A stretch of 64,000 bases of DNA from Aliiroseovarius sp. Z3 (GCF_029105185.1 NZ_JAFMZK010000002.1:310001-374000); one strand, 5' to 3'. Positions 20,795-30,642 are shown, numbered from the stretch's first letter. The notes: generated by a model from the letters alone, not told the origin. Numbers and translations: made by a program.

Positions 20795-21256
20795 TTATCT
20801 GACGATGGTTTCCAAAGCGTCATAGGCAGGCGCAGCTTCCGCCTCGCCCCACGCCAAAGCCGGCAGGGACAGCGGGCGGAAATGCAGCTCTGCAATCTGC
20901 GTTTTGCTGACCCATTGCCGATCCGTGACAACCGCCTCGGGATCCTGCCACGCAGGATCAAGCCGTCCGCTTAGCAATTGACACCGAAAGATAATTTCAA
21001 CCTGGTGGAAACCTGTGCCCGGATCGTGAAACTCGTTCACCAAAGCGGGGACGTCCACGGAAATACTCAGGCCGGTTTCCTCGTGTACTTCGCGCATCAA
21101 GTTTTCCGGCAGGCTTGAGCCGGGTTCCACCCCGCCGCCGGGCAGGCACAACAAATCTGACCGTCCATCGGCATAGGCGTTTACCATCAACAGCCGGTCG
21201 TCGTGCAGGATCAGGCCGCGCACGGCCAACCGGGGTGTTTTGAACGAAATCGACAT
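20795..21256 (-). CDS. NUDIX domain hydrolase
   Basis: A 153-residue NUDIX hydrolase, a cytoplasmic pyrophosphatase of nucleoside diphosphate-X compounds. The Nudix box is [24 protein letters not shown]; the metal-binding REVHEE core is intact, but the usual first Glu of the G-x5-E pattern is Ser, a tolerated variation in some members. Substrate unknown. Divergent from the esterase gene and convergent with the bactofilin-like gene. Confidence 0.9.
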   Translation of the reverse strand: MSISFKTPRLAVRGLILHDDRLLMVNAYADGRSDLLCLPGGGVEPGSSLPENLMREVHEETGLSISVDVPALVNEFHDPGTGFHQVEIIFRCQLLSGRLDPAWQDPEAVVTDRQWVSKTQIAELHFRPLSLPALAWGEAEAAPAYDALETIVR

Positions 21257-21334
21257 GCGCCAAGACTTGCTTATCCATCACCCTGTGACAAGCCGCCTCT
21301 CGCAACCTGCGGGCAAGATGCGTATCTATCCGGT

Positions 21335-22105
21335 ATGTTCAGAACGCTGACACTTGCCCTTGGTTTTGCCATCACGCTTGCCGCGCCCATACGCGCGGAT
21401 TGCGTGGTGCTTTTGCACGGCCTGGCGCGGTCGCCATCATCCATGTGGGTGATGGAGGAAAGCCTGCGCGCCTCTGGCTATGACGTGGTCAATCTGGGCT
21501 ATCCTTCAACTAAGGCGAAGATCGGAGTGTTGGTTGAAGCCGCGATACCGCCAGCGTTGGAAGTCTGCGGAGATCAAAGGGTGCATTTCGTGACCCACTC
21601 GATGGGGGGCATCCTAGCGCGTGTCTGGTTGCAGGATCACCGCCCTGCAAATATGGGGCGCGTGGTGATGCTGGCCCCGCCAAATCAGGGGTCACAACTG
21701 GTCGATGCCTTCGGAAATCTAGAGCCGTTCGAATGGCTGAACGGTCCTGCCGGATTGCAGCTTGGCACCGGTGAGGATTCGGTGCCGAACAGAACCGATC
21801 ACGCCGCCTTCGAACTTGGTGTGATCGCGGGCAACCGGTCCCTGAACCCGATTTATTCGGCGGTGATCGAAGGCGAAGATGACGGCAAGGTGTCGGTGGA
21901 CAACACGCGCATCGGCGGCATGAACGATCATATTGTTCTGCCTGTGACACATACATTCATGATGGTGAACCCGCTGGTGATCGCGCAAGTCACGGAATTC
22001 TTGCAAAATGGCAAGTTCGATCACGACCTGACGCTGGCTCAGGTTTTGGACAATATCGCCACCGAGGCGGGATATCGTAACCGTATGTTGCGCAAGGATC
22101 GCTAG
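21335..22105 (+). CDS. Exported alpha/beta hydrolase (lipase/esterase-like)
   Basis: A 256-residue secreted or periplasmic hydrolase. The ATG at 21335 gives a typical signal peptide ([21 protein letters not shown]); the reading frame is open further upstream, but that segment overlaps the divergent NUDIX gene. After the mature start, [16 protein letters not shown] is the oxyanion region and VTHSMGG the nucleophile elbow; [10 protein letters not shown] near the C-terminus could carry the catalytic His. The closest pattern is triacylglycerol lipase-like proteins, but substrate is not determinable. The stop is 11 bp from the convergent hemN stop. Confidence 0.85.
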   Translation: MFRTLTLALGFAITLAAPIRADCVVLLHGLARSPSSMWVMEESLRASGYDVVNLGYPSTKAKIGVLVEAAIPPALEVCGDQRVHFVTHSMGGILARVWLQDHRPANMGRVVMLAPPNQGSQLVDAFGNLEPFEWLNGPAGLQLGTGEDSVPNRTDHAAFELGVIAGNRSLNPIYSAVIEGEDDGKVSVDNTRIGGMNDHIVLPVTHTFMMVNPLVIAQVTEFLQNGKFDHDLTLAQVLDNIATEAGYRNRMLRKDR

Positions 22106-22116
22106 GTCAGGCGGGA

Positions 22117-23472
22117 TCAGACCGCCTGACTGTGACCGCTTTCATTCATTTCGTAGTCGTCGAAATGGCGCGCGATCATCCGGGCGACGGGGCGTGCCTC
22201 TGGCCGGATAACAAGCGTCGTCCCGTCCAGATCGGTCGTGTCAGGCATCGCCTGTTCCAGCCCATCGACCATGGACAGGAAGTCCTCTGCCGGGCGATCA
22301 AATTCTGCCGCCAGCTTGGCGAAATCGACGCGGAAATAGCACAGCAATTCCTCGATCACGCGTCCACGCGCAAGATCTTCATCGGTAAAGACGTGACCTT
22401 TCGCGCCAGCCAAACGTCCGTCCCGCACAGCCGCCTGATATTTCGATGTCGCCGGTTCGTTCTGTGCGTAACCCTGCGGATAGCGTGCGATCGAACTGGC
22501 CCCCACACCGATCATCACCTTGGATGCGTCCTCGGTATAGCCCTGAAAGTTTCGTTTCATGGTTCCGGCCTTGTGGGCCTTGGCAAGACCGTCCGAGGGC
22601 AGGGCAAAATGGTCGATCCCGATCTCGTCATACCCGGCGGCGATGAAAAGATCACGAGCGGTGTTGTAAAGCTCAAGCCGTTCTTCGGCAGATGGCAGTG
22701 CTTCGGTCGGAATCAGGGTTTGGCGGCGGGCGACCCATGGGACGTGGGCATAGCCAAACAGCGCGACGCGGTCAGGACCAAGGCTGATCAGTTTTTCCAC
22801 CGAATCGGTGATCCGCGCCGTGTTTTGGTGTGGCAGGCCATACAGGATATCCATGTTCAGGCTGTTGATCCCACGTGCGCGCAGACCATCCACCGCCTGT
22901 TTGGTGACTTCATAGCTTTGCGGGCGTCCGATGACTTCCTGAATCATCGGGTCGAAATCCTGCACGCCGATCGAGGCGCGATTCATCCCGGCATCGGCAA
23001 GCGCGTCCAGCCGCGGATCGTCGATTTCAGAGGGATCAATCTCGACCGAGAACTGGGCGCCTTTTGCCAGAGGCGACGTCGCCAGAATCGCTTCGGTCAG
23101 ATCGGCGATCATTTCGGGTTGTAAAAGTGTTGGCGTGCCTCCGCCCCAATGCAGATGCTCCAGCTTGATCCCATCGGCGAGCAAATCTTTGATGGTCGCG
23201 AGTTCCTGTTTCAGGCTGTTCACGTAGGCCGCAACAGGTTCGGCAGTGGTTGTGCCTTGGGTGCGACAGGCGCAGAACCAGCACAGCCGTCGGCAAAACG
23301 GAATATGCACGTAAAGCGATACTGCTTCATGCGCCGGGATCGCGCCGATCCAGTCAGACAGGGTTTCAGCACCGATTCCCGCTTTGAAATGGGGGGCGGT
23401 CGGATAGCTGGTGTAACGGGGCACGCGCGCGTCAAAAAGACCGAGGCGTTTGAGTTGCGAAGTGGTCTGCAT
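22117..23472 (-). CDS. hemN: Oxygen-independent coproporphyrinogen III oxidase
   Basis: Radical-SAM enzyme that converts coproporphyrinogen III to protoporphyrinogen IX without oxygen, for haem (and, where present, bacteriochlorophyll) synthesis. From the ATG at 23472 it has 451 residues. The 4Fe-4S/SAM motif CRRLCWFC is at residues 60-67, and HLHWGGGTPT and the HemN C-terminal domain are present. ATG 23478, two codons earlier, is an alternative start. It diverges from fnrL across a perfect FNR box centred 42 bp before this start, which fits low-oxygen induction and supply of haem to the cbb3 oxidase. Confidence 0.95.
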   Translation of the reverse strand: MQTTSQLKRLGLFDARVPRYTSYPTAPHFKAGIGAETLSDWIGAIPAHEAVSLYVHIPFCRRLCWFCACRTQGTTTAEPVAAYVNSLKQELATIKDLLADGIKLEHLHWGGGTPTLLQPEMIADLTEAILATSPLAKGAQFSVEIDPSEIDDPRLDALADAGMNRASIGVQDFDPMIQEVIGRPQSYEVTKQAVDGLRARGINSLNMDILYGLPHQNTARITDSVEKLISLGPDRVALFGYAHVPWVARRQTLIPTEALPSAEERLELYNTARDLFIAAGYDEIGIDHFALPSDGLAKAHKAGTMKRNFQGYTEDASKVMIGVGASSIARYPQGYAQNEPATSKYQAAVRDGRLAGAKGHVFTDEDLARGRVIEELLCYFRVDFAKLAAEFDRPAEDFLSMVDGLEQAMPDTTDLDGTTLVIRPEARPVARMIARHFDDYEMNESGHSQAV

Positions 23473-23507
23473 TCGCATAGGTTTGGATGACAATTGCGCG
23501 CGCAACT

Positions 23508-23521
23508 TTGATCAGGATCAA
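23508..23521. promoter_or_regulatory. FNR box shared by hemN and fnrL
   Basis: TTGAT-CAGG-ATCAA is a perfect FNR consensus in the 76-bp gap between the two divergent starts. It implies that FnrL controls hemN and its own gene. Confidence 0.92.
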
Positions 23522-23548
23522 ACAAGAAACATCTCTTGTAAAAAAACC

Positions 23549-24289
23549 ATGAACGACATCAGTTTTAACCCTCGTGATTGTGGCACATGCCCTATTCGCC
23601 ACCGTGCCGTGTGCTCGCGCTGCGAACCTGATGAGTTGGAGCAGCTTGACGCGATCAAGTACTATCGCACTTTCGAAGCGGGCCAGCCTGTGATCTGGTC
23701 CGGCGACCCGATGGAATTCGTCTCCAGTGTGGTCAGCGGCATTGCGACGCTGAGCCAGACAATGGAAGACGGCCGTACCCAGATGGTTGGCCTGTTGCTG
23801 CCGTCGGATTTCATCGGTCGGCCGGGACGCGATGCGGCGCCTTTTGATGTGGTGGCGGTGACGGATCTGACCTTGTGCTGTTTCCGCAAGAAGCCGTTTG
23901 AAGACATGATGGAAAAGACGCCCGCGATCGGCACACGGCTGTTGCAAATGACACTGGACGAGCTGGACAGCGCGCGGGAATGGATGCTGGTACTGGGGCG
24001 AAAGACCGCTCGGGAAAAGATCGCCAGCCTGCTGACCATCCTTGGGCGCAGGGATGCGTCGCTGCATAAGCGGCCCCCTCGGGATGGGATGAGCTTCGAA
24101 CTGCCTTTGACGCGCGAATCGATGGCGGATTACCTTGGACTGACGCTTGAGACGGTCAGCCGTCAGATTTCTGCGCTAAAAAAAGCCGGTGTGATCGAAC
24201 TTCAGGGCAAGCGTCGCGTCATTATCCCTGATCTTGAGGCGCTGATCGCCGAGACCGGCAGCGATATGGATGGTGCGCCAATCACCTAG
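23549..24289 (+). CDS. fnrL: FNR-family anaerobic transcriptional regulator FnrL
   Basis: Oxygen-sensing Crp/Fnr regulator with a 4Fe-4S cluster. It has 246 residues from ATG 23549. N-terminal cysteines at 11, 14, 22 and 25 (CGTCPIRHRAVCSRC) and a central Cys-Cys at 110-111 can supply the four ligands. The C-terminal winged helix has the recognition helix LTLETVSRQISAL, whose E-x-x-S-R pattern is that of proteins reading TTGAT-N4-ATCAA. Six such boxes occur in this window, one at its own promoter. Its neighbours (hemN, usp, cco) are classical targets. Confidence 0.96.
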   Translation: MNDISFNPRDCGTCPIRHRAVCSRCEPDELEQLDAIKYYRTFEAGQPVIWSGDPMEFVSSVVSGIATLSQTMEDGRTQMVGLLLPSDFIGRPGRDAAPFDVVAVTDLTLCCFRKKPFEDMMEKTPAIGTRLLQMTLDELDSAREWMLVLGRKTAREKIASLLTILGRRDASLHKRPPRDGMSFELPLTRESMADYLGLTLETVSRQISALKKAGVIELQGKRRVIIPDLEALIAETGSDMDGAPIT

Positions 24290-24320
24290 GCGCAGTTCAA
24301 GCAATTGGCTTAATGTATTA

Positions 24321-24342
24321 AGGGCGCTGAAATCAGCGCCCT
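24321..24342. terminator. Bidirectional terminator between fnrL and usp
   Basis: AGGGCGCTGA and TCAGCGCCCT form a 10-bp perfect inverted repeat separated by AA (the innermost pairs presumably open). TTTGGTTTGG follows on the plus strand; the two genes converge here. Confidence 0.8.
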
Positions 24343-24360
24343 TTGGTTTGGTCGTCTTGG

Positions 24361-25200
24361 TTAATGCGCAAGCACGATGGGCACTTCCGCCACTTCCAGC
24401 ATGTGACGTGTCGCGCCGCCAAGGATCGATTCGCGGAACCGCGAATGGCCATAAGCACCCATCACGATCATATCGGCATCCCGATCATTCGCATGTCTGT
24501 TCAGAATGTCCGAGATGCGCGGCATGGTTTTGGCCAGCACGCAGACTTCGGCCCGAACACCATGGCGCGCCAACAGTTGGCTCAGCGCCCCACCAGGATC
24601 AGACCGTTCCGGCCCATGCTGCGGCGGGTCGATGATGGCGATAGAAACAGATTCCGCCTGACGCAGGAACGGCAACGCCTGTCGCACCGCCCGCAAGGCT
24701 TCGGGGCTTTCGTTCCAGGCGACAACGATATTGCCGACGGTTTGCGGAAACTCGGCGTTGTCGGGCATCACCAGCACAGGAACATTACCGTCAAACAAGG
24801 CCGCTTCGACAATTGCTTCGGCATCATGGCCACGGCCTTCGCCATATGGACGGGGCATGACGACCAGATCGGCAAATCGCGTTCGGTGCGCGATGGCACC
24901 ATTCAGCGCAACCATCTGAGCCGTCAGCGCCTCGCTTGACCAGGGCAATGCGTGGGCCGACAGCGATTGGCGGGCGAAAGTTTCAAGCTCCATTGCATCT
25001 TCGCGGGCCTGAGCCAGATTATCCTGCACGACGACGGCAGACGCGCCAGCATAGTAAAACCCTTGTTGAGAGCGGTCCAATCCAAGACACAACACGTCAA
25101 GATGGGCATCATGCATGCTGGCGACCGCTTTGGCGGCTTCAAGCGAGCCTTTGCAGTGGGTGGTATCAGTAACAACTGTGGTTACGGTGCGGTATGTCAT
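24361..25200 (-). CDS. Universal stress protein, UspA family (tandem-domain length)
   Basis: A 279-residue cytoplasmic universal stress protein. The length suggests two Usp-like halves; the C-terminal half (from about residue 155) is the better conserved and ends with DADMIVMGAYGHSRFRESILGGATRHMLEVAEVPIVLAH, containing the ATP-binding G-x2-G-x9-G(S/T) type pattern (GAYGHSRFRESILGGAT). The N-terminal half is divergent. It diverges from ccoN across two FNR-type boxes, the nearer one centred 65 bp ahead of its start, so low-oxygen induction is likely. Confidence 0.92.
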   Translation of the reverse strand: MTYRTVTTVVTDTTHCKGSLEAAKAVASMHDAHLDVLCLGLDRSQQGFYYAGASAVVVQDNLAQAREDAMELETFARQSLSAHALPWSSEALTAQMVALNGAIAHRTRFADLVVMPRPYGEGRGHDAEAIVEAALFDGNVPVLVMPDNAEFPQTVGNIVVAWNESPEALRAVRQALPFLRQAESVSIAIIDPPQHGPERSDPGGALSQLLARHGVRAEVCVLAKTMPRISDILNRHANDRDADMIVMGAYGHSRFRESILGGATRHMLEVAEVPIVLAH

Positions 25201-25258
25201 TAGTTTGCCCTCCGATTTGGCCTGCTACTCAGCGTGCCTGTGTCGCGCCTGCGACGCT

Positions 25259-25272
25259 TTGACATGGGTCAA
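25259..25272. promoter_or_regulatory. FNR-type box (usp side) in the usp-ccoN interval
   Basis: TTGAC-ATGG-GTCAA fits the relaxed FNR consensus TTGAY-N4-RTCAA. Its centre is 65 bp from the usp start, consistent with activation of usp; it may also affect ccoN. Confidence 0.72.
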
Positions 25273-25301
25273 TCAAGGTAAATCGGCGGTGTGTGACGTT
25301 T

Positions 25302-25315
25302 TTGATATGGATCAA
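25302..25315. promoter_or_regulatory. FNR box upstream of ccoNOQP
   Basis: TTGAT-ATGG-ATCAA is a perfect FNR box, 43 bp from the other box and centred about 106 bp ahead of the ccoN start. Confidence 0.9.
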
Positions 25316-25414
25316 AGCGGTCTTGAAGGGATAGGTCCAAACCCAGAAAAGTCGAAAAGTGCCCTCATCCGGTCGTGGGAGGGGGGTGTATGACATAAGA
25401 CGAAGGGACGCAAA

Positions 25415-27016
25415 ATGTGGGATTACCTCAAATTAGCGATCTACGGCCTCATCGCAGTGATGGCCGCGATTGCTGCAAGTTATGCCCGCGACATCGCCTA
25501 CCAGATACACGCTATCCTGGTGGTTCTGATCGCGGCTGGCCTGTTTGTCTTTTCACTCCGTCGTGTGGGTGAAGAGAAGGTCATAGAAACCGGTTATATG
25601 GATGGCCCCGTGCGCGTGGGCGTTGCCTTAACCGCCTTTTGGGGCGCTGTTGGCTTTCTGGTTGGGACGTTCATCGCGTTTCAACTTGCGTTCCCAAGCC
25701 TTAATTTCGGATGGGCCGAAGGCTATCTGAACTTCGGTCGCCTGCGCCCGCTGCACACGTCTGCGGTTATCTTCGCATTCGGCGGCACTGCCCTGATCAC
25801 ATCGTCCTTCTATGTGGTTCAGCGCACGTCAGGCGCACGCCTTTGGGGCGGCAATCTGGCGTGGTTTGTGTTCTGGGGATACCAGATCGTAATCCTGCTG
25901 GCGGCCACCGGATATCTGCTGGGCGCAACCCAGTCGAAAGAATATGCGGAACCCGAATGGTACACCGACCTCTGGCTAACCATCGTTTGGGTGGCCTATC
26001 TTCTGGTCTTCATGGGCACGCTCATGAAACGGAAAGAGCCGCATATCTATGTGGCCAACTGGTTCTATCTGTCCTTCATCATCACCATCGCCATGTTGCA
26101 TGTGGTCAACAACCTGGCCATGCCGGTGTCGATCTTCGGATCCAAGTCGGTTCAGCTGTTTGCCGGTGTTCAAGACGCTATGACGCAGTGGTGGTATGGC
26201 CACAACGCCGTGGGCTTCTTCCTGACCGCGGGCTTCCTTGGCATGATGTACTATTTCGTGCCGAAGCAGGCTGAACGTCCGGTCTTCTCGTACAAGCTGT
26301 CGATCATCCACTTCTGGGCACTGATCTTCCTGTATATCTGGGCCGGCCCGCACCACCTGCACTACACCGCTCTGCCGGATTGGGCGTCGACCCTTGGCAT
26401 GGTGTTCTCGGTTGTTCTGTGGATGCCCAGCTGGGGCGGCATGATCAACGGCCTGATGACCCTGTCTGGCGCATGGGACAAGCTGCGCACCGACCCGGTT
26501 ATCCGGATGATGGTTGTGTCCATCGGCTTCTACGGCATGTCGACCTTCGAAGGTCCGATGATGTCGATCCGCGCTGTGAACTCGCTGTCGCACTATACGG
26601 ACTGGACCATTGGTCACGTGCACTCGGGTGCGCTGGGCTGGAACGGCATGATCACCTTCGGGATGCTGTACTTCCTGGTTCCCAAACTGTGGAACCGTGC
26701 CGGTCTTTATAGCCTGAAACTGGTCAGCTGGCACTTCTGGCTCGCCACCATCGGCATCGTGCTTTACGCCGCGTCGATGTGGGTAACCGGTATCATGGAA
26801 GGCCTGATGTGGCGTGAAGTTGACGCGCAAGGCTTCCTGGTGAACTCGTTCGCCGACACCGTTGCCGCCAAGTTCCCGATGTATGTGGTGCGCGGCATGG
26901 GTGGGGTTCTGTTCCTCACGGGTGCCCTGATCATGTGCTACAACCTTTGGATGACCGTCAAGCGTTCGCCGGCAGCAGAATCTGCCCATGACGCCCAAAC
27001 GGCTCCGGCAGAATAA
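25415..27016 (+). CDS. ccoN: cbb3-type cytochrome c oxidase subunit I
   Basis: Catalytic haem-copper subunit of the high-affinity cbb3 oxidase; reduces oxygen to water and pumps protons in the inner membrane. It has 533 residues and about 12-14 membrane helices. Histidine ligands are visible in [15 protein letters not shown] (low-spin haem b), [16 protein letters not shown] (Cu-B/cross-linked Tyr region), the [13 protein letters not shown] pair, and [19 protein letters not shown]. First gene of ccoNOQP, preceded by FNR boxes, so expected to be induced at low oxygen. Confidence 0.98.
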   Translation: MWDYLKLAIYGLIAVMAAIAASYARDIAYQIHAILVVLIAAGLFVFSLRRVGEEKVIETGYMDGPVRVGVALTAFWGAVGFLVGTFIAFQLAFPSLNFGWAEGYLNFGRLRPLHTSAVIFAFGGTALITSSFYVVQRTSGARLWGGNLAWFVFWGYQIVILLAATGYLLGATQSKEYAEPEWYTDLWLTIVWVAYLLVFMGTLMKRKEPHIYVANWFYLSFIITIAMLHVVNNLAMPVSIFGSKSVQLFAGVQDAMTQWWYGHNAVGFFLTAGFLGMMYYFVPKQAERPVFSYKLSIIHFWALIFLYIWAGPHHLHYTALPDWASTLGMVFSVVLWMPSWGGMINGLMTLSGAWDKLRTDPVIRMMVVSIGFYGMSTFEGPMMSIRAVNSLSHYTDWTIGHVHSGALGWNGMITFGMLYFLVPKLWNRAGLYSLKLVSWHFWLATIGIVLYAASMWVTGIMEGLMWREVDAQGFLVNSFADTVAAKFPMYVVRGMGGVLFLTGALIMCYNLWMTVKRSPAAESAHDAQTAPAE

Positions 27017-27030
27017 GGAGGGAAGGACCA

Positions 27031-27756
27031 ATGGGAATTCTCGACAAACACGTTGTTCTTGAAAAGAACGCAACGCTTCTTCTGGTCGGTAGCCTTCTGG
27101 TTGTCACCGTGGGTGGTATCGTAGAGATCGCACCGCTCTTCTACCTCGAAAACACCATCGAGGATGTGGAAGGCGTGCGCCCCTACTCGCCGCTCGAGCT
27201 TGAGGGCCGGAACATCTATATCCGCGAGGGCTGCTATGTCTGCCACTCGCAGATGATCCGCCCGATGCGCGACGAGGTTGAACGTTACGGCCACTACAGC
27301 CTTGCGGCTGAAAGCCAGTACGACCACCCGTTCCAGTGGGGTTCGAAACGGACAGGGCCTGACCTTGCCCGTGTCGGTGGCCGGTATTCGGACGAATGGC
27401 ATGTGGATCACCTGAAAGATCCGCAGTCGGTCGTGCCGGAATCGGTGATGCCGAAATACGCTTTCCTGGCGGATCGCCTGATCGAGCCGAAATATATCGA
27501 AGACCTGATGAAGGCCAATCAGATCGTGGGTGTGCCTTACACCGACGAGCAGATGGAGAACGCCGAAGCCGACTGGTTGGCTCAGGCTGATCCTGACAGC
27601 GACTATGATGGCCTTCTGGCACGCTATCCGAAGGCGCAAGTGCGCAACTTCGATGGTGCGCCCGGTGTGTCCGAGATGGACGCCTTGATCGCCTATATGC
27701 AGATGTTGGGCACGTTGGTCGACTTCTCGACCTTCACACCTGACGCAAGCCGGTAA
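27031..27756 (+). CDS. ccoO: cbb3-type cytochrome c oxidase mono-haem subunit II
   Basis: Membrane-anchored c-type cytochrome passing electrons from CcoP to CcoN. It has 241 residues with one N-terminal membrane helix (about residues 14-36) and a periplasmic domain. The haem-c site CYVCH is at residues 68-72, followed by the conserved [20 protein letters not shown]; the M of VMPKY is a likely axial ligand. It starts 14 bp after ccoN behind AAGGAGGG. Confidence 0.98.
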   Translation: MGILDKHVVLEKNATLLLVGSLLVVTVGGIVEIAPLFYLENTIEDVEGVRPYSPLELEGRNIYIREGCYVCHSQMIRPMRDEVERYGHYSLAAESQYDHPFQWGSKRTGPDLARVGGRYSDEWHVDHLKDPQSVVPESVMPKYAFLADRLIEPKYIEDLMKANQIVGVPYTDEQMENAEADWLAQADPDSDYDGLLARYPKAQVRNFDGAPGVSEMDALIAYMQMLGTLVDFSTFTPDASR

Positions 27757-27765
27757 GGAGTAGGG

Positions 27766-27945
27766 ATGATGGACACCTATGGCATTATGCGAGCTTTCGC
27801 AGACAGCTGGTTCCTGATCGCGATGTTCGCCTTTTTCGTCGGGGCCGCTTTGTTTGCGTTCCGTCCGGGATCGAACAAGGTCCACAAGGACATCGCGAAC
27901 ATCCCCTTCCGCCACGAAGACAAACCTGCCGGTGACCGGGACTGA
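27766..27945 (+). CDS. ccoQ: cbb3-type cytochrome c oxidase small subunit CcoQ
   Basis: A 59-residue single-helix membrane protein (MMDTYGIMRAFADSWFLIA..., helix about residues 13-32, then a charged cytoplasmic tail ending PAGDRD). In relatives CcoQ stabilises or protects the oxidase. It begins 9 bp after ccoO behind AAGGAGTAGGG; the second ATG (27769) is an equally possible start. Its position between ccoO and ccoP confirms the identity although the sequence itself is short. Confidence 0.93.
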   Translation: MMDTYGIMRAFADSWFLIAMFAFFVGAALFAFRPGSNKVHKDIANIPFRHEDKPAGDRD

Positions 27946-27981
27946 TGTTCCCGGGCGCTCAGCTCAAAGGGAGTTGCGGCA

Positions 27982-28854
27982 ATGAGTAAGAAACCAATTG
28001 AGAAGAAAGAACCCGAAACGACGGGCCACGAATGGGACGGCATTCAGGAGTTCAACAATCCCCTGCCACGCTGGTGGGTCTGGGTGTTCTATCTGACCAT
28101 CATCTGGGGCGTTTGGTACACCATCGCCTATCCGGCCTGGCCGCTGATCAAAGGCGCAACCGCTGGCTATATGGGCTATTCCACCCGTGCCGAAGTGGCT
28201 GCCGAGATCGACCGTTTCACCGCGCTGAACGGCGAACTGGAAGCCCAGTTGGCGTCAGCAGACATAACCACGTTGGAGCAAGGCACCGATCTGCACAACT
28301 ATGCCATCCAGTCGGGTCGTGCGACCTTTGCGACCTTCTGCTCGCAATGTCACGGCTCGGGAGCGGCTGGGAATGTCGGCTATCCCAACCTTCTGGACAA
28401 TGACTGGCTGTGGGGCGGCACGATCGAAGATATCCAGCTGACACTTCAGCATGGTATCCGGTCGGAAGACGACGCTGACACACGCTACTCCGAGATGCCC
28501 GCCTTCGGAGACGACTATCTGAGCGACGAGGAAATTACACAGGTCGTGAACTATGTGATGTCGCTGTCGCCGGTCACCAAGCCCGATGCGGATATGGCAT
28601 TGGCGGCCGCGGGGGAAACGGTCTTCGTCGACAACTGCACCTCGTGCCACATGGAAGACGGTACCGGCGATCGCAGTCAGGGTGCACCGAACCTGACGGA
28701 TGCCATCTGGCTGTATGGCGACAGCAAAGAAGCCATCACCGAGATCGTGACGACCGGCCCATTTGGCGTAATGCCAGCGTGGAGCGGCAAGCTGAGCCAG
28801 AGCCAGATCAACGCTGTCTCGGCCTATGTCCACCAATTGGGCGGTGGCGAGTAA
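27982..28854 (+). CDS. ccoP: cbb3-type cytochrome c oxidase di-haem subunit III
   Basis: Membrane-anchored di-haem cytochrome c that receives electrons from soluble cytochrome c or cytochrome cy. It has 290 residues with the conserved N-terminal [16 protein letters not shown], one membrane helix (about 31-53), and two haem-c domains with CSQCH at 120-124 and CTSCH at 219-223. Last gene of the ccoNOQP operon, followed 106 bp later by a terminator. Confidence 0.98.
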   Translation: MSKKPIEKKEPETTGHEWDGIQEFNNPLPRWWVWVFYLTIIWGVWYTIAYPAWPLIKGATAGYMGYSTRAEVAAEIDRFTALNGELEAQLASADITTLEQGTDLHNYAIQSGRATFATFCSQCHGSGAAGNVGYPNLLDNDWLWGGTIEDIQLTLQHGIRSEDDADTRYSEMPAFGDDYLSDEEITQVVNYVMSLSPVTKPDADMALAAAGETVFVDNCTSCHMEDGTGDRSQGAPNLTDAIWLYGDSKEAITEIVTTGPFGVMPAWSGKLSQSQINAVSAYVHQLGGGE

Positions 28855-28960
28855 GCCACCGGCCAACCATAAGTTCCGGGGCCTCACTCCCCGGTCAACG
28901 GCACCGACCCCTGATCCTGTTCGCGCGTTTCTCCGGGGTTGGTGCCACCTTATCTGAAAG

Positions 28961-28990
28961 CCCGGCCGCCCAGCGCGGTCGGGTTTTTTT
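28961..28990 (+). terminator. Intrinsic terminator of ccoNOQP
   Basis: CCCGGCCGC - CCAGC - GCGGTCGGG (one G-U pair) is followed by seven T residues. Confidence 0.92.
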
Positions 28991-29094
28991 AGCACGCACC
29001 GGGTTGTTTCAATGCCAATGGGCTTTTCAGTTGGCTGTCAGGGTGCGGCCAATTGACAGACTGCGACGGGATGGCGCTGTGACATTATGGAAAC

Positions 29095-29108
29095 TTGATA
29101 ATAATCAA
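29095..29108. promoter_or_regulatory. Distal FNR box of ccoGHIS
   Basis: TTGAT-AATA-ATCAA matches the FNR consensus exactly. Its centre is 54 bp upstream of the proximal box's centre and about 125 bp before ccoG. Confidence 0.82.
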
Positions 29109-29148
29109 TGACTAATCACTTATCCCATGAGCGGCGCGGCCAAATTCT

Positions 29149-29162
29149 TTGATCCACATCAA
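29149..29162. promoter_or_regulatory. Proximal FNR box of ccoGHIS
   Basis: TTGAT-CCAC-ATCAA is a perfect FNR box centred about 71 bp ahead of the ccoG start, suitable for activation from -41.5. Confidence 0.9.
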
Positions 29163-29226
29163 GGCTGCAATGTAGAATAATTCTTAGTTCCAAGATCAAC
29201 CTAATAAGCAGGAGTGGAATCTTTCC

Positions 29227-30639
29227 ATGTCTGACGCCCCCGAACAGCTTTACGCCGCGCGCGAGCCAATTTTTCCCAAGCGGGTGAAAGGCACGTTTCG
29301 CAGCCTGAAATGGTGGATCATGGGCATTACGCTCGGCATCTACTATCTTGCGCCCTGGATCCGATGGGATCGCGGGCCAAATCTGCCCGATCAGGCCATT
29401 CTGGTCGATATGGCCAACCGCCGATTCTATTTCTTCTGGATCGAAATCTGGCCGCATGAATTCTATTTCATTGCGGGCCTATTGATCATGGCGGGGCTGG
29501 GCCTGTTTTTATTCACCTCGGCCGCCGGGCGTGTCTGGTGCGGCTATGCGTGCCCGCAAACGGTCTGGACCGATCTGTTCATCCTTGTCGAACGCTGGGT
29601 CGAGGGCGACCGGAACGCCCGTCTACGGCTGCACCGACAGAACTGGAACGCCGAGAAGATCCGCAAACGTCTGATCAAGTTCACACTCTGGATCCTGATC
29701 GCGGTCGCCACCGGCGGTGCGTGGGTGTTCTATTTTGCCGATGCACCCACGCTGTTGGCCGATCTTGTCACAGGCAACGCGCATCCGCTGGCCTATTCGA
29801 CCGTATTGGTTCTGACCCTGACGACCTTCTTCTTCGGCGGTATCGCGCGCGAGCAGATTTGCATCTATGCCTGTCCGTGGCCACGTATTCAGGCCGCGAT
29901 GATGGATGAGGACACGATCACCATCGCCTATCGTGAATGGCGGGGTGAGCCGCGCGGCAAAGGCAAGAACCGCGAGGAGCTTGGCGATTGCATCGACTGC
30001 AATGCCTGCGTGAACGTCTGCCCGATGGGGATCGACATTCGCGACGGTCAGCAACTGGAATGTATCACCTGCGCCCTGTGCATCGACGCCTGCGACGAGA
30101 TGATGGAGAAGGTTGGAAAACCACGTGGCCTGATCGACTATCTCGCCTTGAAGGACGAGGCATACGAGCGCGCAGGGAACGAGAAAATCCCGGTGATCAA
30201 GCACCTGCTGCGCCCGCGCACGATTCTTTACACATCGCTTTGGGCCTTGGTCGGGGTCGCCTTGACCGTGGCGCTGTTTGTTCGCCCGAAAGTGGATGTG
30301 ACAGTGCGTCCGGTTCGCAATCCGACCTATGTCACCCTGTCTGACGGGGCGATTCGCAACACCTATGACGTGGGTGTGCGCAACCGTCATGGCGAGGAAT
30401 GGCCCTATTACTTCTCGCTTACCGATGACAGTGGTATGGTGATCGAGCTGGAGGGCAGCGATAAACTCGTGCTGGTCGCACCGCCTGATACCGAGGCGAA
30501 GCAGCGGGTTTATGTGGTGGCGCCTCCGGGATCCGAAGCCGCGCGCACTGCGCGCACTGAACTGCGCCTTTGGATCGTTGATGGCATTACGGGTGATCGT
30601 GTGCATTTGGACACGGTGTTCAACGGCAGGGGGCGCTAG
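29227..30639 (+). CDS. ccoG: cbb3 oxidase accessory protein CcoG (RdxA/FixG-type ferredoxin)
   Basis: Membrane-bound polyferredoxin required in relatives for maturation of the cbb3 oxidase, with a proposed role in reducing copper for insertion. It has 470 residues: several membrane helices, CGYACPQTVW and CIYACPWPR motifs in the membrane-proximal part, a bacterial 2x4Fe-4S module CIDCNACVNVCPMGID...CITCALCIDACDEMM (about residues 255-295), and a C-terminal periplasmic Ig-like domain. Followed 3 bp later by ccoH. Two FNR boxes precede it. Confidence 0.97.
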   Translation: MSDAPEQLYAAREPIFPKRVKGTFRSLKWWIMGITLGIYYLAPWIRWDRGPNLPDQAILVDMANRRFYFFWIEIWPHEFYFIAGLLIMAGLGLFLFTSAAGRVWCGYACPQTVWTDLFILVERWVEGDRNARLRLHRQNWNAEKIRKRLIKFTLWILIAVATGGAWVFYFADAPTLLADLVTGNAHPLAYSTVLVLTLTTFFFGGIAREQICIYACPWPRIQAAMMDEDTITIAYREWRGEPRGKGKNREELGDCIDCNACVNVCPMGIDIRDGQQLECITCALCIDACDEMMEKVGKPRGLIDYLALKDEAYERAGNEKIPVIKHLLRPRTILYTSLWALVGVALTVALFVRPKVDVTVRPVRNPTYVTLSDGAIRNTYDVGVRNRHGEEWPYYFSLTDDSGMVIELEGSDKLVLVAPPDTEAKQRVYVVAPPGSEAARTARTELRLWIVDGITGDRVHLDTVFNGRGR

Positions 30640-30642
30640 CCA

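Larger units (their letters stand above)
28855..29226. other. ccoP-ccoG intergenic region (372 bp)
   Basis: This gene-free stretch holds the ccoP terminator (28961-28990) and two FNR boxes (29095-29108 and 29149-29162). Between 28991 and 29090 no ORF or RNA structure could be supported. Confidence 0.7.
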
